A stretch of DNA of 64,000 bases from an uncultured Lachnospiraceae bacterium (GTDB taxonomy: Bacteria > Bacillota > Clostridia > Lachnospirales > Lachnospiraceae). Made by a program: the position numbers and the translations under genes. Location of the stretch: positions 82,747-146,746 of the forward strand of contig CAMWGV010000001.1 of NCBI GenBank assembly GCA_947173945.1, given 5' to 3'. Within the stretch, counting starts at the first letter, position 1. Each line of letters opens with the position of its first letter. Of this stretch, positions 1-9,346 are shown in pieces. The notes beneath the pieces were generated by a model that did not search any database, was not told the origin of the DNA, and saw only the letters and a list, made by a program, of their open reading frames with translations.

Positions 1-959
1 GAACAGCCAGTATATTAGTATATGTTAAAGGTAAGGGAGTAGTTTTGAAGGAGCCGTCTGTCGTAGCTTATGACAGAGATACAAATTCCATTAAGGCTAT
101 AGGTGAGGAAGCAAGGCTTATGTTGGGTAGAACCCCGGGTAACATAGTTGCGGTAAGACCACTTAGACAAGGTGTGATTTCTGACTACAAGATTACTGAA
201 AAAATGCTAAAATATTTTATTGAGAAGGCGGTTGGAAAAAGCTTTTTTGGCAGACGACCAAGAATAAGTGTATGTGTTCCATCCGGTGCTACCGAGGTGG
301 AGAAGAAAGCAGTTGAGGATGCCACATATCAGGCAGGTGCCAGAGATGTTTATGTTATTGAGGAGCCTGTTGCGGCAGCAATAGGAGCAGGAATAGATAT
401 TTCAAGACCTTGTGGAAATATGATTGTGGATATAGGTGGAGGAACAACAGATATTGCGGTTATATCCCTTGACGGAATAGTCGTAAATTCATCGCTTAAG
501 GTTGCCGGAGACGATTTTGATGATGCAATCGTCAGATTTATGAGAAAACGGCATAATCTTCTCATAGGCGAAAGAACAGCTGAGGATATCAAGATAAATA
601 TAGGAACATGCTATAAAAGACCGGAAAACATTACTATGGATATACGTGGACGTAATCTGGTAACCGGACTTCCGAAAACCGTTACGGTATCTTCTGATGA
701 GACAGAGGAGGCACTGAGAGAGGTTACTGCACAAATCGTTGATGCAGTTCATTCTGTACTTGAACGTACACCACCAGAGCTTTCTGCAGACATAGCAGAC
801 AGAGGTATAGTATTAACAGGCGGAGGAGCATTGCTTCACGGTCTGGAGGATCTTATCGAAGAAAATACCGGAATAACAACAATGACTGCGGAGCAGCCGC
901 TTACGGCAGTTGCAATTGGAACAGGAAAATATATAGAATTTTCAAGCGAGAAAAATTAG
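1..959 (+). CDS. mbl: Rod-shape actin homologue MreB/Mbl, 5' end outside window
   Basis: Bacterial actin that polymerises under the membrane and guides lateral wall synthesis. The open frame runs from position 3 with no stop, and the residues before the in-frame TTG at 45 (TASILVYVKGKGVVL) are the expected MreB N-terminal strand after the missing DLG motif. The gene is therefore cut by the window edge and the TTG is an internal Leu codon. Actin-family nucleotide motifs are visible: DIGGGTTDIAV near 424-460 and VLTGGGALLHGLEDL near 810-850. In Bacillus mbl is followed by flhO and flhP, exactly as here, which favours Mbl over MreB. The next gene starts 11 bp after the stop, so co-transcription is likely. 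Confidence 0.93.
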   Translation, partial: TASILVYVKGKGVVLKEPSVVAYDRDTNSIKAIGEEARLMLGRTPGNIVAVRPLRQGVISDYKITEKMLKYFIEKAVGKSFFGRRPRISVCVPSGATEVEKKAVEDATYQAGARDVYVIEEPVAAAIGAGIDISRPCGNMIVDIGGGTTDIAVISLDGIVVNSSLKVAGDDFDDAIVRFMRKRHNLLIGERTAEDIKINIGTCYKRPENITMDIRGRNLVTGLPKTVTVSSDETEEALREVTAQIVDAVHSVLERTPPELSADIADRGIVLTGGGALLHGLEDLIEENTGITTMTAEQPLTAVAIGTGKYIEFSSEKN

Positions 960-970
960 GAGTTGAGAAA

Positions 971-1753
971 ATGGTAAGAGGGCTATTTACAGCATGGACG
1001 GGCATGCGCAACGAGCAACGGCGTATGGATGTCGTAACAAACAATATGGCAAATGCAGATACCACTGGTTTTAAAAAGATTGATGTTACGTCACAGTCCT
1101 TTGACAGACAGCTTGCAGTAAAAATTAACGATACTACGGAGGGTGTAAATATTATACGTGGTATAGGTGGCGTAACCTTGGGAGTTAAGATTGGAGAAAC
1201 ATACTACGATATGTCGAATGGAAATTTCAGGGAGACTGGAAGCCAATACAATTTTGCACTGGACGGAAGAGGATTTTTTACCATTAGCACAACTGACAAG
1301 AGTGGAACCGAGCATATCAGATATACACGTGATGGAGATTTCACTGTAACCAGGGAAGGTTATCTTGTTACAAAGGATGGAGATTTTGTGTTAGGTGATG
1401 GTGGGAATCGTATTCAGATTCCGGGAGCCAATCTGGTAGATATAAGTGTAAACGAGCGTGGAGAAATTTACTCCGGGAACAATTATATTTCTACCTTACA
1501 GATTGTTGATTTTGACAATTATGACGCACTTTCAAGTTATGGAGAAAACATGTATGAGCCTGTGCAAGGCACAAATATAATACAATCAAATGCAACTGTT
1601 ACCCAGGGATATCTTGAGATGTCAAATGTTAATATGGTAACGGAGATGGTTGACATGATAGCCATAACAAGGGCATACGAAACAAACCAGAAGATGATTC
1701 AGACGATTGATAAGGAACTTGAAAAGGCAACTACAGAAGTGGGTCGTGTATAA
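971..1753 (+). CDS. flhO: Flagellar rod protein FlhO (FlgF/FlgG family)
   Basis: A structural component of the flagellar rod, exported by the type III apparatus and placed between the basal body and the hook. The 260 residues start with MVRGLFTAWTGM and a rod-family N-terminal motif (NNMANADTTGFKK, about residues 25-37). They end with a heptad-rich C-terminus (NVNMVTEMVDMIAITRAYE), the paired terminal helices typical of rod, hook and hook-associated proteins. A GGAG-type ribosome site (aggagttgag) lies 5-12 bp before the ATG. The place after mbl and before a second FlgG-like gene matches Bacillus flhO. It could equally be called FlgF. Confidence 0.9.
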   Translation: MVRGLFTAWTGMRNEQRRMDVVTNNMANADTTGFKKIDVTSQSFDRQLAVKINDTTEGVNIIRGIGGVTLGVKIGETYYDMSNGNFRETGSQYNFALDGRGFFTISTTDKSGTEHIRYTRDGDFTVTREGYLVTKDGDFVLGDGGNRIQIPGANLVDISVNERGEIYSGNNYISTLQIVDFDNYDALSSYGENMYEPVQGTNIIQSNATVTQGYLEMSNVNMVTEMVDMIAITRAYETNQKMIQTIDKELEKATTEVGRV

Positions 1754-1781
1754 TATAAAGCTTAAATGGAGGTAATACAAT

Positions 1782-2621
1782 ATGATGCGTTCATTATGGA
1801 CTGCGGCATCAGGAATGAGAGCTCAGCAGACAAATGTAGATACTATAGCAAACAACCTTGCAAATGTTAATACAATAGGATACAAGACACAGGAGGCAAC
1901 ATTTAAGTCTCTGTTGTATCAGAACCTACAGTCAACATCTACCAACAATGCAGGTGAAAACAAGCCGGTTGCGGCAGAGGTTGGTCTGGGTACGAGAACA
2001 GCTGCAATAACAGCTATATTTAGGCAGGGAAATATTACGGATATAGATGACCCATTTTGTATGGCGATTGAAGGAGATGGTTTCTTTCAGGTGAAGGATG
2101 CCAGTGGACAGACATTATATACAAGAGACGGAAGTTTTATTGTATCTCCTACGGAAGAGGGAAATTATTTATGTACATCTGATGGATACTATGTCTTAGA
2201 TCAGTTTGGAAACAACATTGTGCTTCCGACTACATATATGGCTTCTGACCTGCAGGTTACGAAGGAAGGAGTCTTAGGTTTTCCGGGAGCAGATGGAAAT
2301 GTGGTTCCTCTTACAGGAACAAATGCACAGGGACAGACATATAATATTACTTTTGGACTTGTACAGTTTAACAATCCTGCCGGACTGACGAGAGAGAGCG
2401 GAAATAATTATGCCGTAAGTGTTGCGTCCGGAGATCCGGTGCCTGAGGGAACAGCAAATGCTAAGCCAAGTAAGGTGCACCAGAAGCATCAGGAGTCATC
2501 AAATGTAGATGTGGCAAACGAAATAGTTAATCTTATCGTGGCACAAAGAGCATATGAGATGAATTCAAAGGCAATACAGGCAACGGATGACATGATGCAG
2601 CAGGCGAATAACCTGAGATAG
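1782..2621 (+). CDS. flhP: Flagellar distal rod protein FlhP (FlgG family)
   Basis: Distal rod subunit of the flagellum, paralogous to the preceding gene. The 279-residue protein opens with MMRSLWTAASGMRAQQ and has a near-consensus rod motif (NNLANVNTIGYK, about residues 24-35). It ends with SSNVDVANEIVNLIVAQRAYEMNSKAIQATDDMM, whose first part is the classical FlgG C-terminal signature. A strong ribosome site (tggaggtaa) precedes the ATG at 1782. The closer match to FlgG than its neighbour, and its second place after mbl, support FlhP. The middle (residues 90-230) is less conserved, as usual for the family. Confidence 0.92.
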   Translation: MMRSLWTAASGMRAQQTNVDTIANNLANVNTIGYKTQEATFKSLLYQNLQSTSTNNAGENKPVAAEVGLGTRTAAITAIFRQGNITDIDDPFCMAIEGDGFFQVKDASGQTLYTRDGSFIVSPTEEGNYLCTSDGYYVLDQFGNNIVLPTTYMASDLQVTKEGVLGFPGADGNVVPLTGTNAQGQTYNITFGLVQFNNPAGLTRESGNNYAVSVASGDPVPEGTANAKPSKVHQKHQESSNVDVANEIVNLIVAQRAYEMNSKAIQATDDMMQQANNLR

Positions 2622-2658
2622 TCAAGTCTACCATTTATAGCAGACAGGAGGAACGTTT

Positions 2659-3003
2659 ATGGATATGTCAGTTAATGCAGTTGATTATGCATCTGTATAT
2701 AATCAGACACAGACGACTGGTCTTGAGAACCGGCTCAAAAACTCAGATTCCGATAAAATAACCGACAAGAAGGCGATGGAGGCATGTAAAGAATTTGAGG
2801 CATATATGTTAGAGCAGGTATATAAGTCTATGGAAAAGACTATAATGCGTGCTGAGGAAAAGAGTGATTACGAAGACTATTTTGGGGATATGCTTACCCA
2901 GCAATATGTCGGCTCAATCATGGATCAGGGAGGCATCGGGCTTGCCCGTCAGCTTTACGATTCCATGCAAAAAAATAATCAGATAAATATAACCAGTGAG
3001 TAA
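2659..3003 (+). CDS. flgJ: FlgJ-type rod-binding protein without muramidase domain
   Basis: Short protein of 114 residues that matches the N-terminal rod-binding domain of FlgJ, thought to cap or scaffold the growing rod. The typical motif is present in the middle: KKAMEACKEFEAYMLEQVYKS (residues 38-58, FEAxxLxQMxKSM pattern), followed by an acidic, Tyr-rich stretch and a GGIGLARQLYDSM end. The peptidoglycan-hydrolase half of proteobacterial FlgJ is absent, which is common in Firmicutes. A good ribosome site (caggagg) precedes the ATG. It follows the two rod genes by 37 bp and its end overlaps the possible GTG start of the helicase gene. Confidence 0.8.
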   Translation: MDMSVNAVDYASVYNQTQTTGLENRLKNSDSDKITDKKAMEACKEFEAYMLEQVYKSMEKTIMRAEEKSDYEDYFGDMLTQQYVGSIMDQGGIGLARQLYDSMQKNNQINITSE

Positions 3004-3007
3004 TACT

Positions 3008-5329
3008 ATGACCAGAGAAGGATACATAGAAAAAATAATATACAAAAACGATGAAAACGGCTATGCTGTTTTTTCGGTAGAAAATGATGATGGAGAAGAG
3101 ATCTTTGTCGGCAACCTGTTTGGTGCCGGCGAGGGTCTCTATATAATTGCTGAGGGAGAGTATGTCAATCATCCTCAATATGATGTTCAGTTTAAGTTCA
3201 CTTCCTGTTCTGTCAGAATGCCTGATGATACAATGGGTATAGAAAGATATCTTGCATCAGGTATAATCAAGGGAATAGGCGAGGTTCTCGCAAAAAAAAT
3301 TGTAAAAAAGTTCAAAGCAGATACCCTTAGAATAATTGAAAATGAGCCTGAGAGACTTGCGGAAATCAGTGGAATTTCTGAGAGAAAGGCAAAAGCCATA
3401 GCCGCATCTTACGCTGAAAAAAAGGAATTTCAGGAGGTTGTTATATTCTTATCCGAATATGGTATTTCCGTAAATCTTGCACTGAAAATATATGGTGAAT
3501 ATGGGGACAGAATATACGAAATATTAAAGGGTAATCCATATAAAATAGCAGAGGACATATCGGGGATTGGCTTTCGGATAGCAGATGATATTGCGAGAAA
3601 AATGGGAATCAGCCCTGATTCGGAATATAGAATGAGGTCGGTGCTGATTTATGTGCTTGCAGGTGCAACTATGGAAGGACACATGTACCTTCCAAAGGAC
3701 ATGCTCATAAAGAAATCAGTGGAGCTCATAAGAGGCGGCACTGACACTCAGGATGGGACATATTATGGTTATGCCGAATATGAGGATGCATATAGTGCAA
3801 GTTCAGTGTATGAGCAGTATTCTGAAAGGCTTGAGGAACAGCTTATGGAACTGTCCATAGAGAGCAAGTGTATTATAAAGGAATTGGACGGCCAGCCTAT
3901 CGTATACAATTCCGTTAATTATTTTACTGAGCTTAATTCTGCAAGGATGCTGACAGACCTGCAGCTTAGATATGAAATGCCTGACAGTGAGCTGGAAGAA
4001 GTGCTTGCGGGAATTGAAAGAGAAGGGGATTTTACTCTTGATATGCTTCAAAGACAAGCAGTGAAGTCGGCTATTACAGCGGGAGTTGCAGTTGTGACCG
4101 GTGGTCCGGGAACAGGAAAAACGACAATTATAGATACAATAATAAAATACTTTTCGTCACAGGGAATGGAAATAAAGCTATGTGCACCTACGGGCAGGGC
4201 AGCAAAGCGGATGACAGAGCAGACCGGATGGCCGGCACAGACGATACACCGTCTTTTGGAGCTTAGTGGTGCACCGACCGATGAGGGTGGAAACCAGACA
4301 CTTAGATTTGGACGAAATGCAGAAAATCCATTGGAATGTGATGCTATCATAGTGGATGAAATGTCAATGGTGGACAGCTTCATATTTCATTCACTGCTTC
4401 AGGCTGTTGTTTATGGGACAAGACTGATACTTGTTGGGGATGTCAATCAGCTTCCGTCTGTAGGGGCAGGAAACGTTCTGAAGGATATTATAGCATCCGG
4501 TTGTTTTCCTGTTGCAACATTGACGAAGATTTACAGGCAGGAGGATGGGAGTGACATTGTCATGAATGCCCACACAATAAACAAAGGTGGCCATTTGGAA
4601 ATAATGAACAAAAGTAAGGACTTTTTCTTTATACCAAGGCAGGGTGCAGGTAACATAATAGCAGAAGTCAAGGAGCTTGTATCTGACAATCTCCCGAAAT
4701 ATCTTGGAATTGATCCATTGGATATACAGATTCTTACACCTATGAGAAAATATGAAACAGGTGTTGAAAGTATGAACAAAAAATTGCAGGAGCTGCTTAA
4801 TCCGTGGAAGCCTGAGTGTGATGAGAAACAAAAAAATGATGTCGTATTCAGGGTAGGCGACAAGGTAATGCAGGTAAAGAACAACTATAAGCAGGAGTGG
4901 AAAATATATTCGGACTATGAAAAGTCAAAGATGGGTAAGGGATATGTGCTTGAGGAGGGCGTAGGTGTATTTAACGGAGATGTTGGTGTAATAACGGATA
5001 TCAGCAATTATGATGAAGAGATAACGGTGCTTTTTGATGATGGCAGGGTGGCAGTGTACACTTTTGCAAATTTGGATGAGCTGGAACATGCATTTGCGAT
5101 AACAATACACAAATCACAGGGAAGTGAGTATCCGGCAGTTGTGATTCCATTGCTGACAGGAACCAAAAAGCTCCTCAACAGAAATTTGCTGTATACAGCA
5201 ATAACAAGAGCAAAACAAATGGTTGTAATAGTCGGAAATATAAATCTTGTAAATCAGATGATTGACAATACAGAGGAACAAAAAAGATATACGACATTTG
5301 CAGAGCGAATTGAGGAATTGTATACATGA
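3008..5329 (+). CDS. recD2: ATP-dependent 5'-3' DNA helicase RecD2
   Basis: RecD-like helicase of the RecBCD-independent type, linked to DNA repair and replication-fork maintenance. The 773 residues hold an N-terminal OB-like segment (EGYIEKIIYKNDENGYAVF), helix-hairpin-helix repeats (near residues 90-200), a Walker A loop (GGPGTGKTT, from about G365), a Walker B DEMSM (from D450) and a C-terminal motif with TIHKSQGSEYPAVVIPL and LLYTAITRAK, all typical of RecD2. I prefer ATG 3008, which has a weak GTGAG site before it; GTG 2996, overlapping the previous gene by 8 bp, is the alternative and adds four residues. No recB or recC is present. Confidence 0.93.
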   Translation: MTREGYIEKIIYKNDENGYAVFSVENDDGEEIFVGNLFGAGEGLYIIAEGEYVNHPQYDVQFKFTSCSVRMPDDTMGIERYLASGIIKGIGEVLAKKIVKKFKADTLRIIENEPERLAEISGISERKAKAIAASYAEKKEFQEVVIFLSEYGISVNLALKIYGEYGDRIYEILKGNPYKIAEDISGIGFRIADDIARKMGISPDSEYRMRSVLIYVLAGATMEGHMYLPKDMLIKKSVELIRGGTDTQDGTYYGYAEYEDAYSASSVYEQYSERLEEQLMELSIESKCIIKELDGQPIVYNSVNYFTELNSARMLTDLQLRYEMPDSELEEVLAGIEREGDFTLDMLQRQAVKSAITAGVAVVTGGPGTGKTTIIDTIIKYFSSQGMEIKLCAPTGRAAKRMTEQTGWPAQTIHRLLELSGAPTDEGGNQTLRFGRNAENPLECDAIIVDEMSMVDSFIFHSLLQAVVYGTRLILVGDVNQLPSVGAGNVLKDIIASGCFPVATLTKIYRQEDGSDIVMNAHTINKGGHLEIMNKSKDFFFIPRQGAGNIIAEVKELVSDNLPKYLGIDPLDIQILTPMRKYETGVESMNKKLQELLNPWKPECDEKQKNDVVFRVGDKVMQVKNNYKQEWKIYSDYEKSKMGKGYVLEEGVGVFNGDVGVITDISNYDEEITVLFDDGRVAVYTFANLDELEHAFAITIHKSQGSEYPAVVIPLLTGTKKLLNRNLLYTAITRAKQMVVIVGNINLVNQMIDNTEEQKRYTTFAERIEELYT

Positions 5330-5357
5330 AAACGATACATGGGATAGAGTGATTTAT

Positions 5358-6134
5358 ATGATTGGAAATAAAATAAAAAAAATTTTAAATAAAATATCAG
5401 GAAGTCTGCTGTACCTTCTTTATCCACATGCGTGTCCATTTTGCGGAAGAGTGCTTGAACATGAAGAAAAGGATATATGTGGTGAATGCGAGCCTCTTAT
5501 TCCACGAATAAGCGGTCCGGTGTGCTTAAAGTGCGGCAAAGAAATAATTGATATGGAAGCAGAGTTATGTGTGGACTGTAAGAGGCTGTTGAGAAGCTAT
5601 GTCCGGGGCTTTCCGGCATTAAATTATGTTGCTCCACTGAAAGAGAGTATCGGACAGTTTAAATATCATAACAAAAAAGAATATGCTGCTTTTTTTGCTT
5701 CTGAGATAATACGGGCTCATGGTAAAAATATATTGGATGTATCGCCTGACGTACTTGTTCCGGTGCCATTGCACAAGAAGAAAATGCAGAGGAGAGGATA
5801 TAATCAGGCGGCCGTTCTTGCCAAAGAGCTTAGTCGAAAATTAGGGATACCTGTAGATGAAAATATTATTGAGAGATGTGTGAATACATTGCCACAAAAA
5901 ATGCTATCAGGTGACGAAAGAGAGAATAATATAAAAAAAGCTTTTCTTTCATGTAAAAAATGTGTAGAATATAAGAGTGTAATGTTGGTTGATGATATTT
6001 ATACAACTGGTGCCACCATAGAAGCTTGTACGAGGCTTCTGCATGATATGGGGGTCAAGGATGTTTTTTACACAAGTATAAGCATAGGAAGGGGTATTGA
6101 TTTATATGGAATTAAGGAATTGCCGAAATTGTAA
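5358..6134 (+). CDS. comFC: ComFC-type phosphoribosyltransferase-fold protein
   Basis: ComF family protein, required for DNA uptake in competent Bacillus and probably acting on imported single-stranded DNA. From ATG 5358 it has 258 residues. There are four N-terminal Cys pairs (CPFC, CGEC, CLKC, CVDC) that should bind zinc, then VPVPLHKKKMQRRGYNQA and a PRPP-type loop (MLVDDIYTTGAT, about residues 208-220). The open frame extends upstream to 5262, inside recD2, but that part has no family similarity. GTG 5349 is also possible. No strong ribosome site is seen, suggesting translational coupling to recD2. In Bacillus comFC precedes yvyF and flgM, as here. Confidence 0.88.
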   Translation: MIGNKIKKILNKISGSLLYLLYPHACPFCGRVLEHEEKDICGECEPLIPRISGPVCLKCGKEIIDMEAELCVDCKRLLRSYVRGFPALNYVAPLKESIGQFKYHNKKEYAAFFASEIIRAHGKNILDVSPDVLVPVPLHKKKMQRRGYNQAAVLAKELSRKLGIPVDENIIERCVNTLPQKMLSGDERENNIKKAFLSCKKCVEYKSVMLVDDIYTTGATIEACTRLLHDMGVKDVFYTSISIGRGIDLYGIKELPKL

Positions 6135-6507
6135 GAAATTATTCAATTACATAAGTGGGGAACCGATTTGTCCGGGCTGCAAAAAGGTGCTTGAGGATAA
6201 GTTCCAGGAGGTTAAGGAATACATAAGAGAAAATCCCGGAGTCAATGCCAATAGCGTGGCAGAGGAGTGCGATGTATCGCTTAAGCAGATTAAAAAATGG
6301 GTGCGTGAGGAAAGACTTACATTTTCAGATGATTCACTTATTGGTTTGGAATGCGAGAGATGTGGCAAAATGATTCATAGTGGAAGATTTTGCAGTAGCT
6401 GTGCAGGAGGACTTTCTGATGCACTTGGTAATGCGTACAAGAAAGAGGTTATTTCTGTCAAAAAGCCGGAACCGAGAAGTGGTGGAAAGATGCGTTTCCT
6501 TGAATAA
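6106..6507 (+). CDS. yvyF: Flagellar operon zinc-ribbon protein YvyF (TIGR03826 type)
   Basis: Small flagellar-operon protein of unknown biochemical role, 133 residues from ATG 6106. It has an N-terminal Cys pattern (CRNC, CPGC), a central helix-turn-helix-like stretch (NPGVNANSVAEECDVSLKQI, then KKWVREERL) and a second Cys set (CERC, CSSC), the architecture of Bacillus YvyF. An AGGAAGGGG ribosome site about 9 bp upstream supports ATG 6106 over the TTG at 6097. The start overlaps the end of comFC by 29 bp. The comFC-yvyF-flgM order is conserved in Firmicutes. A DNA- or RNA-binding role is plausible from the fold but not shown by the sequence. Confidence 0.85.
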   Translation: MELRNCRNCKKLFNYISGEPICPGCKKVLEDKFQEVKEYIRENPGVNANSVAEECDVSLKQIKKWVREERLTFSDDSLIGLECERCGKMIHSGRFCSSCAGGLSDALGNAYKKEVISVKKPEPRSGGKMRFLE

Positions 6508-6532
6508 ATGAAGTAGTTTTACCAAATTAACA

Positions 6533-6580
6533 AATGGGAGCTGTCATATATGATATATTAATGGCAGCTCCCATTTTTTA
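6533..6580 (+). terminator. Rho-independent terminator after yvyF
   Basis: A 15-bp stem is formed by AATGGGAGCTGTCAT (6533-6547) and ATGGCAGCTCCCATT (6561-6575) with one G-U pair and a 13-nt loop, followed by a T-rich run (tttttta). It separates the mbl-to-yvyF group from the flgM operon. Confidence 0.9.
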
Positions 6581-6595
6581 TTTATTAGCAAAGGG

Positions 6596-6622
6596 TTATG
6601 TTATTTTGATTTATACCGATAA
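6596..6622 (+). promoter_or_regulatory. Candidate sigma-D (FliA) promoter for flgM operon
   Basis: The sequence ACCGATAA at 6615-6622 matches the sigma-D -10 element (GCCGATAA) in 7 of 8 places. The -35 region at the proper distance (TTAT, 6596-6599) is a poor match to TAAA. It sits between the yvyF terminator and flgM, about 37 bp before the start codon, where a late flagellar promoter is expected. Confidence 0.55.
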
Positions 6623-6658
6623 ACTTATTGAGAGAAAAATTTTCAAGGAGGGATTATT

Positions 6659-6949
6659 ATGCGAATTGGTACATATAACATGATTAGCCAGTTGTATGGA
6701 AACGGACCGGCTAAAAAATCAAATTCAGCAAATGGTACCAGCTATGCAAGCTTCAAGGATGAAGTTTCTTTTTCCAGCACTGGAAAGGACATGCAGGTTG
6801 CAAAGAATGCACTTGCAGCTACACCGGATGTGAGAGAGTCACTTGTGAATGACATTAAGGCAAGGCTTGAGAATGGAACTTATGAAGTTAGCAGCGAGGA
6901 TTTTGCGTCAAAGATTATGGAAGCTTTTTCTGCCAGAAAAGTATTTTAG
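6659..6949 (+). CDS. flgM: Anti-sigma-D factor FlgM
   Basis: Negative regulator that binds the flagellar sigma factor until the hook is complete. It has 96 residues, the usual length. The N-terminus is polar and low-complexity (GPAKKSNSANGTSYASFKDE). The C-terminal half has the FlgM pattern: V-x-FSSTGKDMQVAKNALAA, VRESLVNDIKARLENGTYEV and a final SKIMEAF helix, which is the sigma-binding part. A strong AAGGAGG site lies 6-7 bp before the ATG. It is the first gene of the flgM-flgN-flgK-flgK-flgL-fliW-csrA group and lies behind a sigma-D-like promoter, as expected for feedback control. Confidence 0.92.
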   Translation: MRIGTYNMISQLYGNGPAKKSNSANGTSYASFKDEVSFSSTGKDMQVAKNALAATPDVRESLVNDIKARLENGTYEVSSEDFASKIMEAFSARKVF

Positions 6950-6958
6950 GAGTGTATT

Positions 6959-7492
6959 ATGGCAAGTTTGATTGAGAATTTAATTACTCAGATGAATGAG
7001 GAGTACGCTGTGTATGAAAAGCTTCTTGAGGCATCTTCTGAGAAAACATCGGCGATAGTTTCGAACAATCTGGACCGCTTGAAGGCTGCTACAGATAAGG
7101 AGCAGTTTCTTGCAGACACGATAGCAGGGCTTGCAAATGCAAGACGTGAAACTATGGACAATATCGCAATGGTGTTAAACAAAAGCAAAGAAGATCTTAA
7201 GATTACGGATGTTATCCAGTTTTTGGATACACAGCCTGAGTTCAGGGATCCTTTAGCGGCTATCAATGAAAAGCTTGCAAAGCTTGCCAGAAGGTTAAAG
7301 GAAGTAAACGTTCATAACCAAAATCTTATAATTGAGTCACTATCTATGATAGAGTACAACATTAATTTATTACAGAATTTGAACAGAGCACCGGAAACGG
7401 CAGAATATTCGAGAGATATGTTCAAAGGCCATGATGGTTATACAGGCAGTACGACCGGGCCGGATGCAGGAAAATTTGACGCAAAACAGTAA
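6959..7492 (+). CDS. flgN: Flagellar export chaperone FlgN
   Basis: Cytosolic chaperone that keeps the hook-filament junction proteins FlgK and FlgL soluble for export. The 177-residue protein is nearly all helical and coiled-coil (MASLIENLITQMNEEYAVYEKLLEASSEK; later INEKLAKLARRLKEVNVHNQ), the FlgN pattern, with a polar tail from residue 150 (HDGYTGSTTGPDAGKF). A short NQNLIIESLSMIEYNINLL motif near residues 118-140 is typical of the family. It lies 9 bp after flgM and 13 bp before flgK, the conserved order. Confidence 0.88.
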   Translation: MASLIENLITQMNEEYAVYEKLLEASSEKTSAIVSNNLDRLKAATDKEQFLADTIAGLANARRETMDNIAMVLNKSKEDLKITDVIQFLDTQPEFRDPLAAINEKLAKLARRLKEVNVHNQNLIIESLSMIEYNINLLQNLNRAPETAEYSRDMFKGHDGYTGSTTGPDAGKFDAKQ

Positions 7493-7505
7493 GGAGCAGT
7501 GAGCA

Positions 7506-9323
7506 ATGGGCGGAACTATGGGAAGGTTGTCAGTTGGAGTTACAGGATTGCAGACGAATCAGTATGCACTTAACACAACGGCACACAACCTTATGAATAC
7601 TCAGACAACAGGATATGGAAGACAGCAGGTTATGCTTACGGACAGAGCCTACAATGTTGTAGGTAGGGATGGAACTATTGTTCAAAAGGTAGGACTTGGA
7701 GTTGTTACCGCAGAGCTTAAGCATGTAAGAGATAACTTTGCGGATTTAGCGTATAGAGCTGAGTCGGGAAGATTGGATTATTACAAGGCTCAGTATGAGA
7801 CTGTTGAGGAGGTTGAAAGCTATTTCGGAGAGCTTCAGGGACAGACCTTCAACAAAACAATGGAGAATTTGTGGGATGCCCTGCAGGAGATGCAGAAGGT
7901 GCCGAACAGTATCGTTACAAGAAGTTCGTTTATAGCAACAGCGCAGACATTTCTTGACAGAGTACAGATTATCAGAAACAGTCTTGTTACGTATCAGAGT
8001 AATTTGAATTTCGAAATTAAGAATCATGTATCACGTATAAATGAGCTTGCAAAGGATATATATGAGTTAAATGACAAAATTCTTGAAACAGAGGCTGCAA
8101 ATATTGAAAATGCAAATGACTATCGTGATGCAAGAGATCTTGCAATAGATGAGTTGTCAGCACTTGTAAATACGGAAATTGTAGCAAGTAAGGATGGAAC
8201 AGTTGAAGTATTTATTGAGGGAAAGTGCCTTGTTACAAAGGGTCACGTATATGAGCTTACAACCATGAGAGTAAGTGACAACGAAGTATATAAAAGAGAT
8301 TATAATTTTGCCAGTGATGCGGCAGATTTTGTTATGCCTGTATGGGCTGATGATATGTCGGCACTGTTTAACATAAAGAAAATTCCGTCTACAGAGACGG
8401 AGAGTGATATAGGTGTTATCAAAGGATTGATGATGTCAAGAGGTTACTTCATAAGTAACTATACAGATGTTCCTGTAAAACCGCAAAGACCGGTGTCTGA
8501 TGATTTTGATAATGATGCGGATTACCAGGCAGCTATGGCACAGTATATGACAGATTCAAATCAGTACAGTAAGGATTTGGAATATTTTAATAAATTTGTA
8601 GAACCATACACGGTTACCAATCTTATGGCACAGTTTGATGTTCTTGTGCATGGTATGGTACAGGGTATGAATGATGTTCTTTGCCCAAATAAAGAAGTAG
8701 AGCTTGCAGATGGAACCAAGATAAAAATTCTTGACGAGGAAGCAGCAGGAATCGGTATGGGTGAAGGAAATGAATATGCAGGAACAGAGTTATTTGTAAG
8801 AAAGAATACACCGAGATACACAACACAGACTATCACACTTGCAGATGGAACCACTATGGAGGCTCAGGTTTACAATGAAGAGGATCCGGATGATTATTAT
8901 TCACTGTACTCTACAGGAAATATAACCGTAAACATAGAGCTTACACAGGATCCGTCATTGTTACCGCTTTCAAGGCAGACAGGTGATGAGGCTCAAGAGG
9001 TTGTAGATAACCTTCTTAACCTTTGGAATAATAAATTTGCAACAGTAAGTCCTAATTCGCTCGTTGAATGTAATTTCATGGATTACTATGCAGGCATGAT
9101 GGAGGATTTATCTGACAGAGGTTATACAAATAAGAGTATGATGGAAACTCAGCAGCAGGCAGTCATAGATATAGACAATTATAGGCAGGAGGTTGTTGGA
9201 GTATCTTCAGATGAGGAGCTTTCCAACATGATTAAGTTCCAGCATGCATACAACGCTGCATCAAGATATGTAAATACTGTATCAGAGATGATAGAGCATC
9301 TTATAAACAGATTGGGAGCTTAA
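7506..9323 (+). CDS. flgK: Flagellar hook-associated protein 1 FlgK (copy A)
   Basis: First hook-filament junction protein. The 605 residues start MGGTMGRLSVGVTGLQTNQY with the rod/hook N-terminal motif (HNLMNTQTTGYGRQQV, about residues 28-43) and end in a FlgK-type heptad region (SNMIKFQHAYNAASRYVNTV) that packs against the N-terminal helix. The middle is variable and acidic. A ribosome site (aaggagcagtgag) precedes ATG 7506; an inner ATG at 7518 is possible. It is followed at 23 bp by a second, clearly different FlgK gene. Confidence 0.9.
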   Translation: MGGTMGRLSVGVTGLQTNQYALNTTAHNLMNTQTTGYGRQQVMLTDRAYNVVGRDGTIVQKVGLGVVTAELKHVRDNFADLAYRAESGRLDYYKAQYETVEEVESYFGELQGQTFNKTMENLWDALQEMQKVPNSIVTRSSFIATAQTFLDRVQIIRNSLVTYQSNLNFEIKNHVSRINELAKDIYELNDKILETEAANIENANDYRDARDLAIDELSALVNTEIVASKDGTVEVFIEGKCLVTKGHVYELTTMRVSDNEVYKRDYNFASDAADFVMPVWADDMSALFNIKKIPSTETESDIGVIKGLMMSRGYFISNYTDVPVKPQRPVSDDFDNDADYQAAMAQYMTDSNQYSKDLEYFNKFVEPYTVTNLMAQFDVLVHGMVQGMNDVLCPNKEVELADGTKIKILDEEAAGIGMGEGNEYAGTELFVRKNTPRYTTQTITLADGTTMEAQVYNEEDPDDYYSLYSTGNITVNIELTQDPSLLPLSRQTGDEAQEVVDNLLNLWNNKFATVSPNSLVECNFMDYYAGMMEDLSDRGYTNKSMMETQQQAVIDIDNYRQEVVGVSSDEELSNMIKFQHAYNAASRYVNTVSEMIEHLINRLGA

Positions 9324-9346
9324 AGAATCGAGAAGGGAGTGGTTAG

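Noticed and set aside
45..47. TTG as the start of the MreB/Mbl gene
   Set aside because: The frame continues upstream to the window edge with conserved family residues, so the gene is truncated by the window and TTG is internal.
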